Positions 25,952-34,680 of a stretch of DNA of 64,000 bases are shown here, in pieces; the first letter of the stretch is position 1; the number at the start of each line of letters is the position of its first letter. The notes beneath the pieces are model-generated. The model ran no database searches. It saw only the letters and a list, made by a program, of their open reading frames with translations, and was not told where the DNA came from. The translations under genes and the position numbers were made by a program. This stretch comes from Hyphomicrobium denitrificans ATCC 51888 (lineage in GTDB: Bacteria; Pseudomonadota; Alphaproteobacteria; Rhizobiales; Hyphomicrobiaceae), in the NCBI RefSeq assembly GCF_000143145.1, contig NC_014313.1, positions 1,178,001-1,242,000 on the forward strand, given 5' to 3'.

Positions 25952-28408
25952 ATGAATCGCAAAGAGCGACGGCGTGCGCAGGCGACGGCCAGCGTAGCGC
26001 CGCATCAGATCGATCCCGCGATCGCCGCCGATTATCGCGAGGCGGTGAACTATCTTCAGGCCGGCGAATGGCTGAAATCAGAAACGGCGCACCGGCGCGT
26101 TTTGGCGAAAGCGCCCGGCCATCCGCCGACCCTGCATCACCTCGGACTGATCGCATTCAAGTGCAACGACGGCGCGCGTGCGGTCGACTATATTCGCCAA
26201 AGCCTCGCGTCTGATCCGAAATATCATCAGGCATGGCTGAACCTCGCGATCATTCTTGCCGATCTCAAACGCTCGCAGGAAGCCATTGAAGCCTGCAAGC
26301 AGTGCGTCGGCCTGCAGCCTGAAAACTCGGCGGCCTTTGAAGTGCTCGGCAACCTGCTGCGAGTCGCCGAGAGCAACGCGGAGGCGATCGACGCCTATCT
26401 GACGTCGCTCCGCTTGAAGCCGGAGCAGCCGCGCGTGCTGGCGCGGCTTGCCGAAATGATGCTGCAAAGTGGCAAGTGTTCCGAGGCGCTGACGTATTGC
26501 CGGCGGGCGCTCGTGATCGATCCTTCGCTCGACGAGTTGCGGCGGCTGGAGCAGCGGATACTCGCTGCTTCAGGTTCGATCAACGAAATCGAAGCGACGC
26601 TTTCGGAGCAGACAAAAAGCCCTGAAGAGATCGCCCAAAACTTGAACGAGCTCGGCGACTATCTGCGGACGCAATGGCGATACGAGGAGGCCATCGACGT
26701 CTACAGCCGCGCCGCGCTCACGGACCCGAGTTCGGCGGATGCGCTGCTCAACATGGCGCTCGCGTTCACGAGCCTCGGCCGTAAAGAGGAAGCGCTTGCG
26801 AGCTATCAAGCGGGCCTCGCGATCGATCCCGATCGTGCCGAAGCTTACGCCAGCGTCGGCAATCTGCTTCGCGGCATGGGCATGGCGGACGGCGCGATCC
26901 AAGCCTACGAAAAGGCGATCGATCTCAATTCGACGCTCGCGCTCGCGCATTACAATCTTGCGGTAACGCTCAAGGAGCGCGAGCGCTATGACGAGGCCCT
27001 TGCTGCATTTTCCAGATCCGTCGAGCATGCGCCGGACTCGGTCGCAAACCGCTTCGAGCGGATGAACCTGCGCCGCGTTCTGTGCGACTGGGAGGGGCTT
27101 GATCGCGAGGAAGCGGATTGCCTCGATCAGTTCCGCCAGCGCAAGGAACTCGTCGCCCCTTTCCAGTTGATCTCTATTCCATCGACGCGTGCCGATCAGT
27201 TGCAAGCCGGACGAAAAAACGCCGCGACGCTGTCGGCTCCGGTTGCGTTGCGCTTCACGCAGCATCGCAACGGCCTCGGAGTCGGGCAGCGCATTCGCGT
27301 CGGATTTCTGTCGGCTGACTTTTTCAATCATGCGACGGCGATGCTGCTCGTCGAGGTTCTGGAGAACATCGACCGCAGCCGCTTCGAGCTTTTCGGGTAC
27401 TGCTTCAGCCCGGACGATGGCAGCGATCTGCGCCGTCGGGTCGTGGCGGCGTTCGATCACTATGTGCCGATCGGCAATATGACCGACCGCAACGCGGCGC
27501 GCGCGATCCACGACGACGGCATCGATATCCTCGTCGATCTCAAAGGCTATACGCGCGATGGGCGGCCGGAAATTCTCAGCTATCGGCCAGCACCCATTCA
27601 GGTGAACTATCTCGGCTATCCGGGCTCGATGGGCATGGACGGCATCGACTACATCGTAGCCGATCCGATCGTCGCGCCGATGGCGCATCAGGGAGATTAT
27701 TCCGAGCGCATCGTTCATCTGCCGGATTGCTATCAGCCGAACGATCGCAAGCGAACGATTTCAGAGTTGCCCGTGACGCGGGCCGATGCCGGTTTGCCCG
27801 AGGATGCCTTTGTCTTCTGTTCGTTCAACAACAGCTACAAGCTAAACGCGACGATGTTCGACGTCTGGATGTCGCTATTGCGGAACGTTGACGGCTCCGT
27901 GCTTTGGCTTCTCGTCCCGACAGCCACATGCCGCGAAAATCTTCGGCGCGAGGCGGCTCAGCGTGGAGTCGATCCAGACCGGCTCGTGTTCGCAAGCCGC
28001 AAGCCGATTGCGGAGCATCTCGCGCGGCATCGGTTGGCCGACCTCTTTCTCGATGCGCTTCCCTGCAACGCCCACACGACCGCGAGCGACGCATTGTGGG
28101 CGGGACTGCCGGTCATTACCGCGACGGGCGAAACGTTCTCCGGGCGCGTTGCGGCGAGCCTGTTGACGGCAGTGGGATTGCCGGAGCTTGTCACGAAAAA
28201 CCTCGACGACTATGCCGAGCTTGCACTCGCCTTGGCGCGAGATAAATCCAAGCTTGCTGATCTCAATGCGAAACTTTCAAGGCAGCGGGAAACCGCTCCG
28301 TTGTTCGACAGCATGCGCTACACGAAGAACTTCGAGCGCGCGCTTTCCATGATGTGCGACATCGCACGCGCCGGCGAGCCACCGCGCGCGTTCGCCGTTG
28401 TAGACTAA
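25952..28408 (+). CDS. TPR-repeat O-GlcNAc-transferase-like glycosyltransferase (SPINDLY family)
   Basis: 818-residue protein. The N-terminal ~390 residues are tetratricopeptide repeats, for example HHLGLIAFKCNDGARAVDYI and ALLNMALAFTSLGRKEEALA; the C-terminal ~420 residues are a GT41-type catalytic domain with RVGFLSADFFNHATA, QVNYLGYPGSMGMDGIDY, FCSFNNSYKLNATMFDVW and the LPCNAHTTASDALWAGLPV segment. In bacteria such enzymes glycosylate proteins, often flagellin or surface proteins, or build exopolysaccharide. No acceptor or polysaccharide genes sit beside it. Start ATG 25952 follows a 125-base gap after the pump operon, so it is probably monocistronic. Confidence 0.9.
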   Translation: MNRKERRRAQATASVAPHQIDPAIAADYREAVNYLQAGEWLKSETAHRRVLAKAPGHPPTLHHLGLIAFKCNDGARAVDYIRQSLASDPKYHQAWLNLAIILADLKRSQEAIEACKQCVGLQPENSAAFEVLGNLLRVAESNAEAIDAYLTSLRLKPEQPRVLARLAEMMLQSGKCSEALTYCRRALVIDPSLDELRRLEQRILAASGSINEIEATLSEQTKSPEEIAQNLNELGDYLRTQWRYEEAIDVYSRAALTDPSSADALLNMALAFTSLGRKEEALASYQAGLAIDPDRAEAYASVGNLLRGMGMADGAIQAYEKAIDLNSTLALAHYNLAVTLKERERYDEALAAFSRSVEHAPDSVANRFERMNLRRVLCDWEGLDREEADCLDQFRQRKELVAPFQLISIPSTRADQLQAGRKNAATLSAPVALRFTQHRNGLGVGQRIRVGFLSADFFNHATAMLLVEVLENIDRSRFELFGYCFSPDDGSDLRRRVVAAFDHYVPIGNMTDRNAARAIHDDGIDILVDLKGYTRDGRPEILSYRPAPIQVNYLGYPGSMGMDGIDYIVADPIVAPMAHQGDYSERIVHLPDCYQPNDRKRTISELPVTRADAGLPEDAFVFCSFNNSYKLNATMFDVWMSLLRNVDGSVLWLLVPTATCRENLRREAAQRGVDPDRLVFASRKPIAEHLARHRLADLFLDALPCNAHTTASDALWAGLPVITATGETFSGRVAASLLTAVGLPELVTKNLDDYAELALALARDKSKLADLNAKLSRQRETAPLFDSMRYTKNFERALSMMCDIARAGEPPRAFAVVD

Positions 28409-28411
28409 CGG

Positions 28412-29533
28412 CTAATGGCAGATCGAACGGTACTTCCGTTCTTTCATGTCGAGATGGAAGTGATCGCGGTGCGCCGCGTTGGCGTCGGGGCCGAGGACGG
28501 TTCCGAATATTTCGCACGCTTCGTTGTGGGCCACATGTAGGAATTCGGACGTCGGGTCTTTTTCCGGCTTTTTGGTTTCGTCCGGCTTGGTCTTCGATTT
28601 GTCGGTTTCGTCGGTTGCGGCAACCTTTGATGCAGCAATCCGAACCGCGACGACGGTCACTGTTTTCGCGTGGGCCCCGTGAGTGCTTGCTGGCTTCTTG
28701 GCGTCAGCGACCGGTTCCTCCTTGGGCGCGGCCCAAGATTTCGAAATCCGGATGACTTTGCCGTTCTCGAGCACGAAACCCGAGATATCGATCGCGTTCA
28801 TATACGCGTGCTCGCTGATGGGTGCGCGTGCCAGCCCATAGCGATTGCGACATGAATACGAACCAGCCAGAACGCGCGCGATGGGCGAGCCGAAGCTTTT
28901 CTTGGCAGCGGGCTGCAGCTTGTCGGAAATCCATGTGTTGAGCGCGGCGATCATCGGACAGCGGAGCGTTGCCGGGGGCTGGAACTTTACCTTGCTCGCG
29001 CCGAGGCTCTGAAGCTCACGCGGCGCCGGCGCTCCGCAGGCGCCCTCACGCGCAGGCGGAAGTGGCTCGGTGACGATTGTCACCTTATCGAGCAATCGCT
29101 CGCACTCGGATTTGGCGTCCGCGATTTCGGTCTCGGTCCACTCGGGAACTTTTTGTAGGGCGGGTGGAACGGGAGCGGCAACTTTTGGATCCGTTGCCGG
29201 GGAGGATGGCGCCGCCGGATCCACTGCCGCTTCCTTTGCTCCGGAGGGAGCACCGGCGTCCGGTTCGTGGGCATCCGGGGCGAGCGGATGCGTCCGAACG
29301 ATTTCGATCGAGGGCGCGGTTGGCCCGCGCTCGGTCAGGTAGGCATGCAACACGGCGAGAAGAACCAGCCCGATGAAAACGGCGCGCGACAGGTTGATCG
29401 AAGCGCGAATGAAAAAGTGCACCGCTCTGGCGACGGCAAGAGTCCGCAGCGCTTCGGCGCGCGCCTGCAGCACCTTTGCGCGCGCTTGCAGCGCCCGTGC
29501 GCGGATCAGAACTTCGTGCCGGGCGCTCACCAT
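28412..29533 (-). CDS. Extensin-like C-terminal domain protein, membrane anchored
   Basis: About 373 residues. After a basic N-terminus there is one membrane helix (AVFIGLVLLAVLHAY), a Pro/Ala-rich linker, and a C-terminal extensin-like domain of about 170 residues. The latter shows YSCRNRYGLARAPISEHAY, NAIDISGFVLENG and the metal-type motif NAAHRDHFHLD, resembling M15/DUF882-like peptidoglycan enzymes. A cell-wall role is therefore likely but the reaction is not established for the family. Start 29533 is preferred (GGAG four bases upstream); the frame is open to 29560. A 70-residue insertion rich in Lys, Thr and Asp splits the domain before the terminal motif. Confidence 0.85.
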   Translation of the reverse strand: MVSARHEVLIRARALQARAKVLQARAEALRTLAVARAVHFFIRASINLSRAVFIGLVLLAVLHAYLTERGPTAPSIEIVRTHPLAPDAHEPDAGAPSGAKEAAVDPAAPSSPATDPKVAAPVPPALQKVPEWTETEIADAKSECERLLDKVTIVTEPLPPAREGACGAPAPRELQSLGASKVKFQPPATLRCPMIAALNTWISDKLQPAAKKSFGSPIARVLAGSYSCRNRYGLARAPISEHAYMNAIDISGFVLENGKVIRISKSWAAPKEEPVADAKKPASTHGAHAKTVTVVAVRIAASKVAATDETDKSKTKPDETKKPEKDPTSEFLHVAHNEACEIFGTVLGPDANAAHRDHFHLDMKERKYRSICH

Positions 29534-29730
29534 AAGCTCCAACAAAAATCTGGCGGGCATCGCGCCAGCATCGCATATCCTGGTTACGTTTCGATTAGGG
29601 CGAGAGGTGGCCGCTCAAGCAATTTCGCCATCGCGGAGCATATGATGCGGGTGCTGATGAAAACGACGACGCTCGGCCGCTGGTTCCGGGGTGCGGGAGT
29701 GGTCCGGCGTATGTGCAAGATAAAGAGCTG

Positions 29731-30762
29731 TTAAACTCTTGCGCCTGGGTTCTGCGCCTGCACCCGGTAACTCCTGGGAGTAAGACCCGTCGTGCTTTTG
29801 AAAAGGCGGCCGAAATGCGAGACGTCGCCGAATCCCCACGAGTAAGCAATGTCGCTGATTTGCCGATGCGCCTGAGCAGGGTCGGAAAGCGCATCCTGGC
29901 ATTTTTCAAGTCTGCGGGTGAACAGCAGACGTTGTAGCGATGTTTCCTCGGCTTCGAGAAGCTGGTTGGCGTAGCGTACCGAAATGCCCGCAGCCGCGGC
30001 GAGTTCGTCGCACGTTACGTTCGGGTTGGTGAGATTGGCGTCAACGACGGCCCTGAGCCGCAGAAGCGAGATCAGTCGTCCTGACGAGCGCGCCGTCGAT
30101 CTGCCGTCGCCTTCAGTAAGCGCCAAGGCGACGAGATCCGTCAGCTGATACGAAATCTGTTTCTGGGCAGTGTCACTGAGCAGCGCCAATTGCACCGGAA
30201 GCAGCTGGATGAAGTTCGAGACCAGCGCGCCGGCGCCGCTCGACCCATCGATGCGCCGCGTGGTGAGTTGTCCGATGCGGCCGAGGCGGGCTTCGCAATT
30301 GCGCCGCTCGATCTCGAGCAAGAATTCTTTGCACCCTGTCGAACACTCGAAGGTGCTTGCGGCGGCATTATCGACGAGGGTCAAATCGCCGGCCTTCAGA
30401 ACCACGTCGCGGCCGTTCTGACTGATCCTCGTGGATCCGGAAATCTGCGCACAGATGAAGACGGAGTTCTTCGACTGCGCGAGCTGGCGGGAGGTGCGCC
30501 AGGTGCTCAGACCGTTGTTGCTGGCGATTGTGAGAAACGCACCGGCGAACGGCAGGGCCGTGATCTCGCCCTCGAAGGTGGAGAGATCACGCGGCCTACA
30601 GTCAAACGGAACCATGGCCTTGCAGGCCGCTTCATGCCAGTAGTCGAAGCGGTCTCGCGGATGTACGGAGGCGGTCGATACGAGAGCCGTCTCAGAGGCG
30701 CGGCGCTTCACGATATCACCGGGAGATTTGACGCAATGGGGGCGTGCTCGACATAGGGTCAC
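29731..30762 (-). CDS. AraC-family transcriptional regulator
   Basis: 343-residue activator-type regulator. The N-terminal ~200 residues form the AraC-like ligand/dimerisation domain (CAQISGSTRISQNGRDVVL, LKAGDLTLVDNA). The C-terminal ~100 residues contain the double HTH, with VTCDELAAAAGISVRYANQL and the signature ISDIAYSWGFGDVSHFGRLF followed by GLTPRSYR. No likely target operon adjoins it. Divergent or downstream genes are the extensin-like gene and a MarR regulator on the same strand, so the regulon is unknown. Confidence 0.9.
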   Translation of the reverse strand: MTLCRARPHCVKSPGDIVKRRASETALVSTASVHPRDRFDYWHEAACKAMVPFDCRPRDLSTFEGEITALPFAGAFLTIASNNGLSTWRTSRQLAQSKNSVFICAQISGSTRISQNGRDVVLKAGDLTLVDNAAASTFECSTGCKEFLLEIERRNCEARLGRIGQLTTRRIDGSSGAGALVSNFIQLLPVQLALLSDTAQKQISYQLTDLVALALTEGDGRSTARSSGRLISLLRLRAVVDANLTNPNVTCDELAAAAGISVRYANQLLEAEETSLQRLLFTRRLEKCQDALSDPAQAHRQISDIAYSWGFGDVSHFGRLFKSTTGLTPRSYRVQAQNPGARV

Positions 30763-30874
30763 CGTGCGGATAACGCACGGAATGATAAATTCTATGCTGA
30801 GCCGGTCAAATGCAAATTCGGGATATCTGTTGGTATTTTATGTCTTAAAGCGCACATTAAGGGCTTGAGTATAA

Positions 30875-31315
30875 TTAGGCCGTTTGCGAGCCGAGAATAC
30901 TTTTAAGAGTCGATACGAATTGAGCCGCTTCCGCCGAAGAAACTCCGGACAGCAGTTTTTTCTCGATGCGCGAGTATAGGCGATCGGCGCCGGCAACGGC
31001 TTTGAGGCCGCGTTTCGTCAATCTCACGCAATACGCGCGGCCGTCGACCGGAGAGCGGCGACGTTCCAGAAGCCCCTTGCGGATCAGCCTGCTGACGATT
31101 CCGGCAACCGTCGAGCGGTCGATGCCGGTAATGGCGACGAGATCGGTCTGGCTAAGGTCATCCTCGCGCGAAATCGCCGTCATGATCGCCAGCTGCCTGA
31201 GGGTCAGGTCGCTATCGCCTGTTTCGTCAGAGTAAAGTTGCGTCGCGCACTGATCGACCCGGCGGAGCAGATGCAAGATTGATCGCTGAAAGTGTGCGGA
31301 ATTGTTCTGACTCAT
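30875..31315 (-). CDS. MarR-family transcriptional regulator
   Basis: 146-residue winged-helix regulator. Typical features: the helical N-terminus FQRSILHLLRRVDQCATQLY, the HTH SQTDLVAITGIDRSTVAGIV, and the wing RKGLLERRRSPVDGRAYCVR. ATG 31315 with GGGAG upstream is preferred over the longer frame to 31342. It lies upstream of the AraC gene on the same strand but 112 bases separate them. Related proteins respond to aromatic compounds or peroxides; nothing adjacent indicates the ligand. Confidence 0.88.
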   Translation of the reverse strand: MSQNNSAHFQRSILHLLRRVDQCATQLYSDETGDSDLTLRQLAIMTAISREDDLSQTDLVAITGIDRSTVAGIVSRLIRKGLLERRRSPVDGRAYCVRLTKRGLKAVAGADRLYSRIEKKLLSGVSSAEAAQFVSTLKSILGSQTA

Positions 31316-31342
31316 GTCGCGTCTCCCAGCCCTGAAGGGCAT

Positions 31343-31767
31343 TCATCAGCATGCAAACACTTGCCGAGAAAGCACGAGCCGCCGCATCAAGTCTCGATTA
31401 CCGGGGCTCTGAAAATAGAACCAAGAGGAGATGGCTTGTTCTGTATCGGCGCGGAGTTTGCGCGATCGCTTCGGCGCCAACATGCGGCGCAGGTCCAGAT
31501 CGTGGCGATAAAGACATTTTCCTGGGTTTGCACGGTTGGCCGGAATTTGTGCTCCTCGAAGCGGAAGGCCGCGGTTTTAGGGCCACATCCGGAGACATTC
31601 GGACCCTTATTCGGCCGTCTGTAATGCCAGGACCGGCTTAGTTGCGGCATCATCCCGTCACCGTCCGGCGTCACGGTATTCCGCGCGGGATAAGGCCGGT
31701 TCGCGCTGCCATTCAACTAGAAGGTTGGTGATCGCAGGGTGAGAAGGATGCGGGCAACGAGGGGATT
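31343..31767. other. Intergenic stretch without a supported gene
   Basis: 425 bases between the divergent MarR and lipase-like genes. An open frame of 96 codons on the plus strand (31351-31641) starts without a ribosome site and shows no domain, signal peptide or conserved-looking segment; I do not call it. The region should contain the promoters of both neighbours. Confidence 0.5.
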
Positions 31768-33699
31768 ATGGCGACCATCATTACAGTGCACGGCACGTTT
31801 GCGAAGCCGACGGAGGCGAATGCCGATGGCGGCCCGCAGCCGGACCTCCAATGGTGGGAATCGCAGAGCACGTTTGAGAAGGATCTCAATCAACTCGTCG
31901 AGGGACGCGACGGCAAGCTCGACGTGAAACCGTTCGTCTGGTCAGGGGATAACAGCGAGGTCGAGCGCCGCGAGGCCGGTGCGAAGCTTGCGAGGATGAT
32001 GCACGATCTCGAGGTTCGCAGCGAGCCGTACTGCGTCATCGGCCATAGCCACGGCGGCTCGGTTGTCTCGGCCGCTTTGTTGGAATGCGCGGCGCGCAAG
32101 CGGTCGCTCCCCAACATGAAACGCTGGATCACGGTCGGCACGCCCTTCATCAACCTGCGGAAAGAACTGTGGCTGCTGACGCGCCTGAGCCTCGTTCGCA
32201 AGGTTATATTCGTCGCGTCTATGATGCTCCTGCTGATGCTGCTCATTTATCAGGCAGCAACGATCCTCACCGGCGATCGCCTGTTGTTCGGGGGACTGTT
32301 TCCGCGCGTTCAGTATTGGACGATCGCCTTCATGAGCATTCCCGCATTCCTGATTTATTTTCTTTTCAAATATCTCGACGTTCGCTCGATGCTCGATCAT
32401 CGCCGCCGCGTGACGAAGCGGGCGCGGAAAAGTTTCGGCGATCGGTGGCGGGCTTTAGCGCACCCGGACGATGAAGCCATTCAGGGTCTGGCTTTGCTGC
32501 CGGAGGCGCGGTTATCGTTTTTCGACCGGTCGTTCGCCATTTCGACGATCACGCTGACGTCCGTCATTGCGCTGCCGCTGATCTATCTCGCGGTCCTGTT
32601 CTCGCCTCCGACGATCGTTGGGCTGTCGAACTGGCTCTACACGCACGTTTACGAGGTGAACCTCACGCCCGAGGCCGAAGCCGACGTGAAGGCGCTGCGA
32701 GAAGAGATGCGCGCCATTCGTCGAAACCGCGAGACCGAAGCGGCCACTTCGGCCGCTGCGGCGGCGCCGACCGAGCGAACGCAGCAGGAGCGGTCTGCGC
32801 TTTGGAAGCAGTTCCGCGAAAAGCGTGGCGCGCTAGAGGCCAAGTATCCCAATTTTTCCGAGATCGAGCGCGCCATGCGGTTTCGTCAGCGCTTTCTCGA
32901 GACCAAGGACGGGCAGCCGTGCGAAGGCGGCGTCATCTGCGGCGGTGGCCGCGACTTGACGTACAATAGCGGGCTTCTGCTGCATCTCGTGACGGACGAG
33001 CTTTCGTGGTTCCTGGGGGCGAACAACGCGCGCGGCATGAGCAGTCAGCGCTGGATCTGGTCGCTGGCGGTGCCCATGGTCGTGACGCCGCTGATCTTCG
33101 GCATCATCGCGCTCGTGCTGATGGCGACGATTCAGGCGCTGGCGTCGGTGATCAGCGGGGTGTCGAGCAAATTCCTGAACAGCATCACGAACGCGGAGGT
33201 GAAGCGCGCCGGGTTCGGCAACGACACCGAAGGCGAGGTCGTGTCGGGTGCGGCCGACCGTCCAGCGTGGCTTGATCGGTCGCAACCGCGTCTGCCCGCT
33301 GCTGTCGCCGATCTGGTCACTGACTACAGCAATATGGCGGCAAGCCTTTCGATCGCGAAATTCCGGCAGGCGATCGGTCAGATCCGGTTCGCCGTTCCGC
33401 CGCATAGCGCAGACTCCGCGATCAGCACGTATTTCACCTGGAAGGAACTGGTGCACGCCTCGTATTTCGATGTGCCGGAATTCCGCAAGCTCGTGGCGCA
33501 GGCCGTCAGCCGGGCCGATGGGTTTGCTCCGAGCGAACGCTTCCTGGCCGATCCGGATTTCGCGCGCACCGAGCAGTGGCTGACGGCAATCGAGCAATCG
33601 CCCGGAACGACAGCGGTGCCGGGTGACCGAGAGCCGACAGCCAAGGACGCCAAGGCCGTCGCGGCGGTGGTGACCTCGACGGTGAAAGCAGAGCCTTGA
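31768..33699 (+). CDS. Polytopic membrane protein with N-terminal lipase-like (GHSHGG) domain
   Basis: 643 residues. The first ~140 resemble an alpha/beta hydrolase: an oxyanion-hole-like TIITVHGTFAKP at the very N-terminus and the nucleophile elbow YCVIGHSHGGSVVSAALL. After it come membrane spans (KVIFVASMMLLLMLLIYQAA, YWTIAFMSIPAFLIYFLF, ITLTSVIALPLIYLAVLF), a charged coiled-coil region rich in Arg/Glu (about 305-375), a further span (MVVTPLIFGIIALVLMATI) and a soluble C-terminal part. I know no characterised family with this layout. A membrane-tethered lipase or esterase is plausible; the acid/His of the triad cannot be assigned. Confidence 0.75.
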   Translation: MATIITVHGTFAKPTEANADGGPQPDLQWWESQSTFEKDLNQLVEGRDGKLDVKPFVWSGDNSEVERREAGAKLARMMHDLEVRSEPYCVIGHSHGGSVVSAALLECAARKRSLPNMKRWITVGTPFINLRKELWLLTRLSLVRKVIFVASMMLLLMLLIYQAATILTGDRLLFGGLFPRVQYWTIAFMSIPAFLIYFLFKYLDVRSMLDHRRRVTKRARKSFGDRWRALAHPDDEAIQGLALLPEARLSFFDRSFAISTITLTSVIALPLIYLAVLFSPPTIVGLSNWLYTHVYEVNLTPEAEADVKALREEMRAIRRNRETEAATSAAAAAPTERTQQERSALWKQFREKRGALEAKYPNFSEIERAMRFRQRFLETKDGQPCEGGVICGGGRDLTYNSGLLLHLVTDELSWFLGANNARGMSSQRWIWSLAVPMVVTPLIFGIIALVLMATIQALASVISGVSSKFLNSITNAEVKRAGFGNDTEGEVVSGAADRPAWLDRSQPRLPAAVADLVTDYSNMAASLSIAKFRQAIGQIRFAVPPHSADSAISTYFTWKELVHASYFDVPEFRKLVAQAVSRADGFAPSERFLADPDFARTEQWLTAIEQSPGTTAVPGDREPTAKDAKAVAAVVTSTVKAEP

Positions 33700-33730
33700 A
33701 GCACCGCAGCCGGCCTTGATCCGCCGCTCT

Positions 33731-34033
33731 CTACTTCGGCTTCGAGTTCTTGGGATCGGATTGCACGGACGGCTGCACAGTCGGGTTCGGGAGCGCAGGT
33801 GAAATCCTGTCGGGTGTTGCGCCGTCGCCTGCGGAGCCGCCGGTATCGCGATGATGGGCATTGCCGCGATCGATCGGAACGACGGGCTTCTGCGAGTAGG
33901 CTTTCTTGGCTTTCTGTTCGAGCCTGAGACTTTCAGGGACATCGTCGGCAACCGCTGGAATCGAAAGGCCAGCGGTTGACAGGGTGAGAACTGCAAAGAT
34001 CAGGCTTGCCGAATTGCGAGAGTGTGATGCCAT
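33731..34033 (-). CDS. Small exported hypothetical protein
   Basis: 100 residues beginning with a signal peptide (SASLIFAVLTLSTAGLSIPAVA) and ending in a Pro/Asp-rich, apparently unstructured tail. ATG 34033 is chosen because GGAGG lies seven bases upstream; the longer frame to 34120 lacks such a site. It is convergent with the lipase-like gene. No family recognised. Confidence 0.7.
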   Translation of the reverse strand: MASHSRNSASLIFAVLTLSTAGLSIPAVADDVPESLRLEQKAKKAYSQKPVVPIDRGNAHHRDTGGSAGDGATPDRISPALPNPTVQPSVQSDPKNSKPK

Positions 34034-34477
34034 CGTCGCCTCCGAGTGAACCTCCGGCGCGCCGCCCAAAGCGTTCACATGATGAGATTCAGTAATTGGC
34101 CGGCGTCTGTCAGCAAGCAAACAACGGTCACAATATTAATAATGGCTGATCAACGGTTATCGCACTTTTCGGATTGATTCAGATAAATGTTTTTCGCGTG
34201 CTTTGTGAAAGCAACCATAGCATTTTTGCGGATTGTCTGAACATCGCGATTCATCAATTAATTCGAGATTGAGCCAGATCAGAGATGTCTACCGTTTTGA
34301 AGAGCGGCGGTCGCGCATGTCAGAGAGACTGGATCGCTGGTGGACCGCGATGCTTAACGTCGCTATTCGCGCGATGCGCGACAAACAAAAAGCCGTTCAG
34401 TTGAAAAACACGGGTGCGCACAAAGGAACCTCGAATTGCTCGAAGCGTTGCGCTTCGGTTAGCAGAGGATATTTCCA
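34034..34477. other. AT-richer intergenic stretch
   Basis: 444 bases with clearly lower GC around 34110-34270 than the flanks, as expected for promoters of the divergent small genes. A short stem (CGAAGCG-TTG-CGCTTCG at 34441-34457) lies in the leader of the micropeptide. An 82-codon plus-strand frame (34233-34481) has no convincing start site or recognisable sequence and is not called. Confidence 0.45.
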
Positions 34478-34597
34478 ATGAAAAAAGCAATCATGTCTCT
34501 CATTGCATTGAGCTTCGCATTCGGAATCCCGCTGTCAATGATGTCTGCATCTCCGGCTAGCGCATGCTGGTGGAAAGACCGGCGCGGTGAACCGTAG
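34478..34597 (+). CDS. 39-residue secreted micropeptide
   Basis: Very short gene with its own ribosome site (AGAGGAT, 34464-34470) and a textbook signal peptide: MKKAIMSLIALSF at the start, cleavage after SASPASA, leaving a mature peptide of about ten residues (CWWKDRRGEP). A strong rho-independent terminator begins 20 bases after the stop, so this is a complete transcription unit of about 150 bases. Lys-start, hydrophobic core and AxA site are all in place, which makes a chance frame unlikely. Function unknown; small envelope or stress peptides look like this. Confidence 0.65.
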   Translation: MKKAIMSLIALSFAFGIPLSMMSASPASACWWKDRRGEP

Positions 34598-34616
34598 GAT
34601 CGCTGCGTTTCCTGCG

Positions 34617-34647
34617 AGACCCCCGGATCCCGATCCGGGGGTCTTTT
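34617..34647 (+). terminator. Rho-independent terminator
   Basis: Perfect 13-bp GC-rich stem (AGACCCCCGGATC / GATCCGGGGGTCT) with a 2-base loop followed by TTTT, directly after the micropeptide gene. It also lies between convergent genes and may serve the FAD oxidoreductase from the other side. Confidence 0.85.
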
Positions 34648-34680
34648 CGCAAGCATCGGAATTTCAATCGATTTTTTCTT

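Noticed and set aside
31351..31641. 96-codon plus-strand frame between marR and the lipase-like gene
   Set aside because: No ribosome site and no protein-like features; treated as intergenic.
34233..34481. 82-codon plus-strand frame before the micropeptide
   Set aside because: Overlaps the micropeptide's ribosome site and start, has no start signal of its own and no recognisable sequence.
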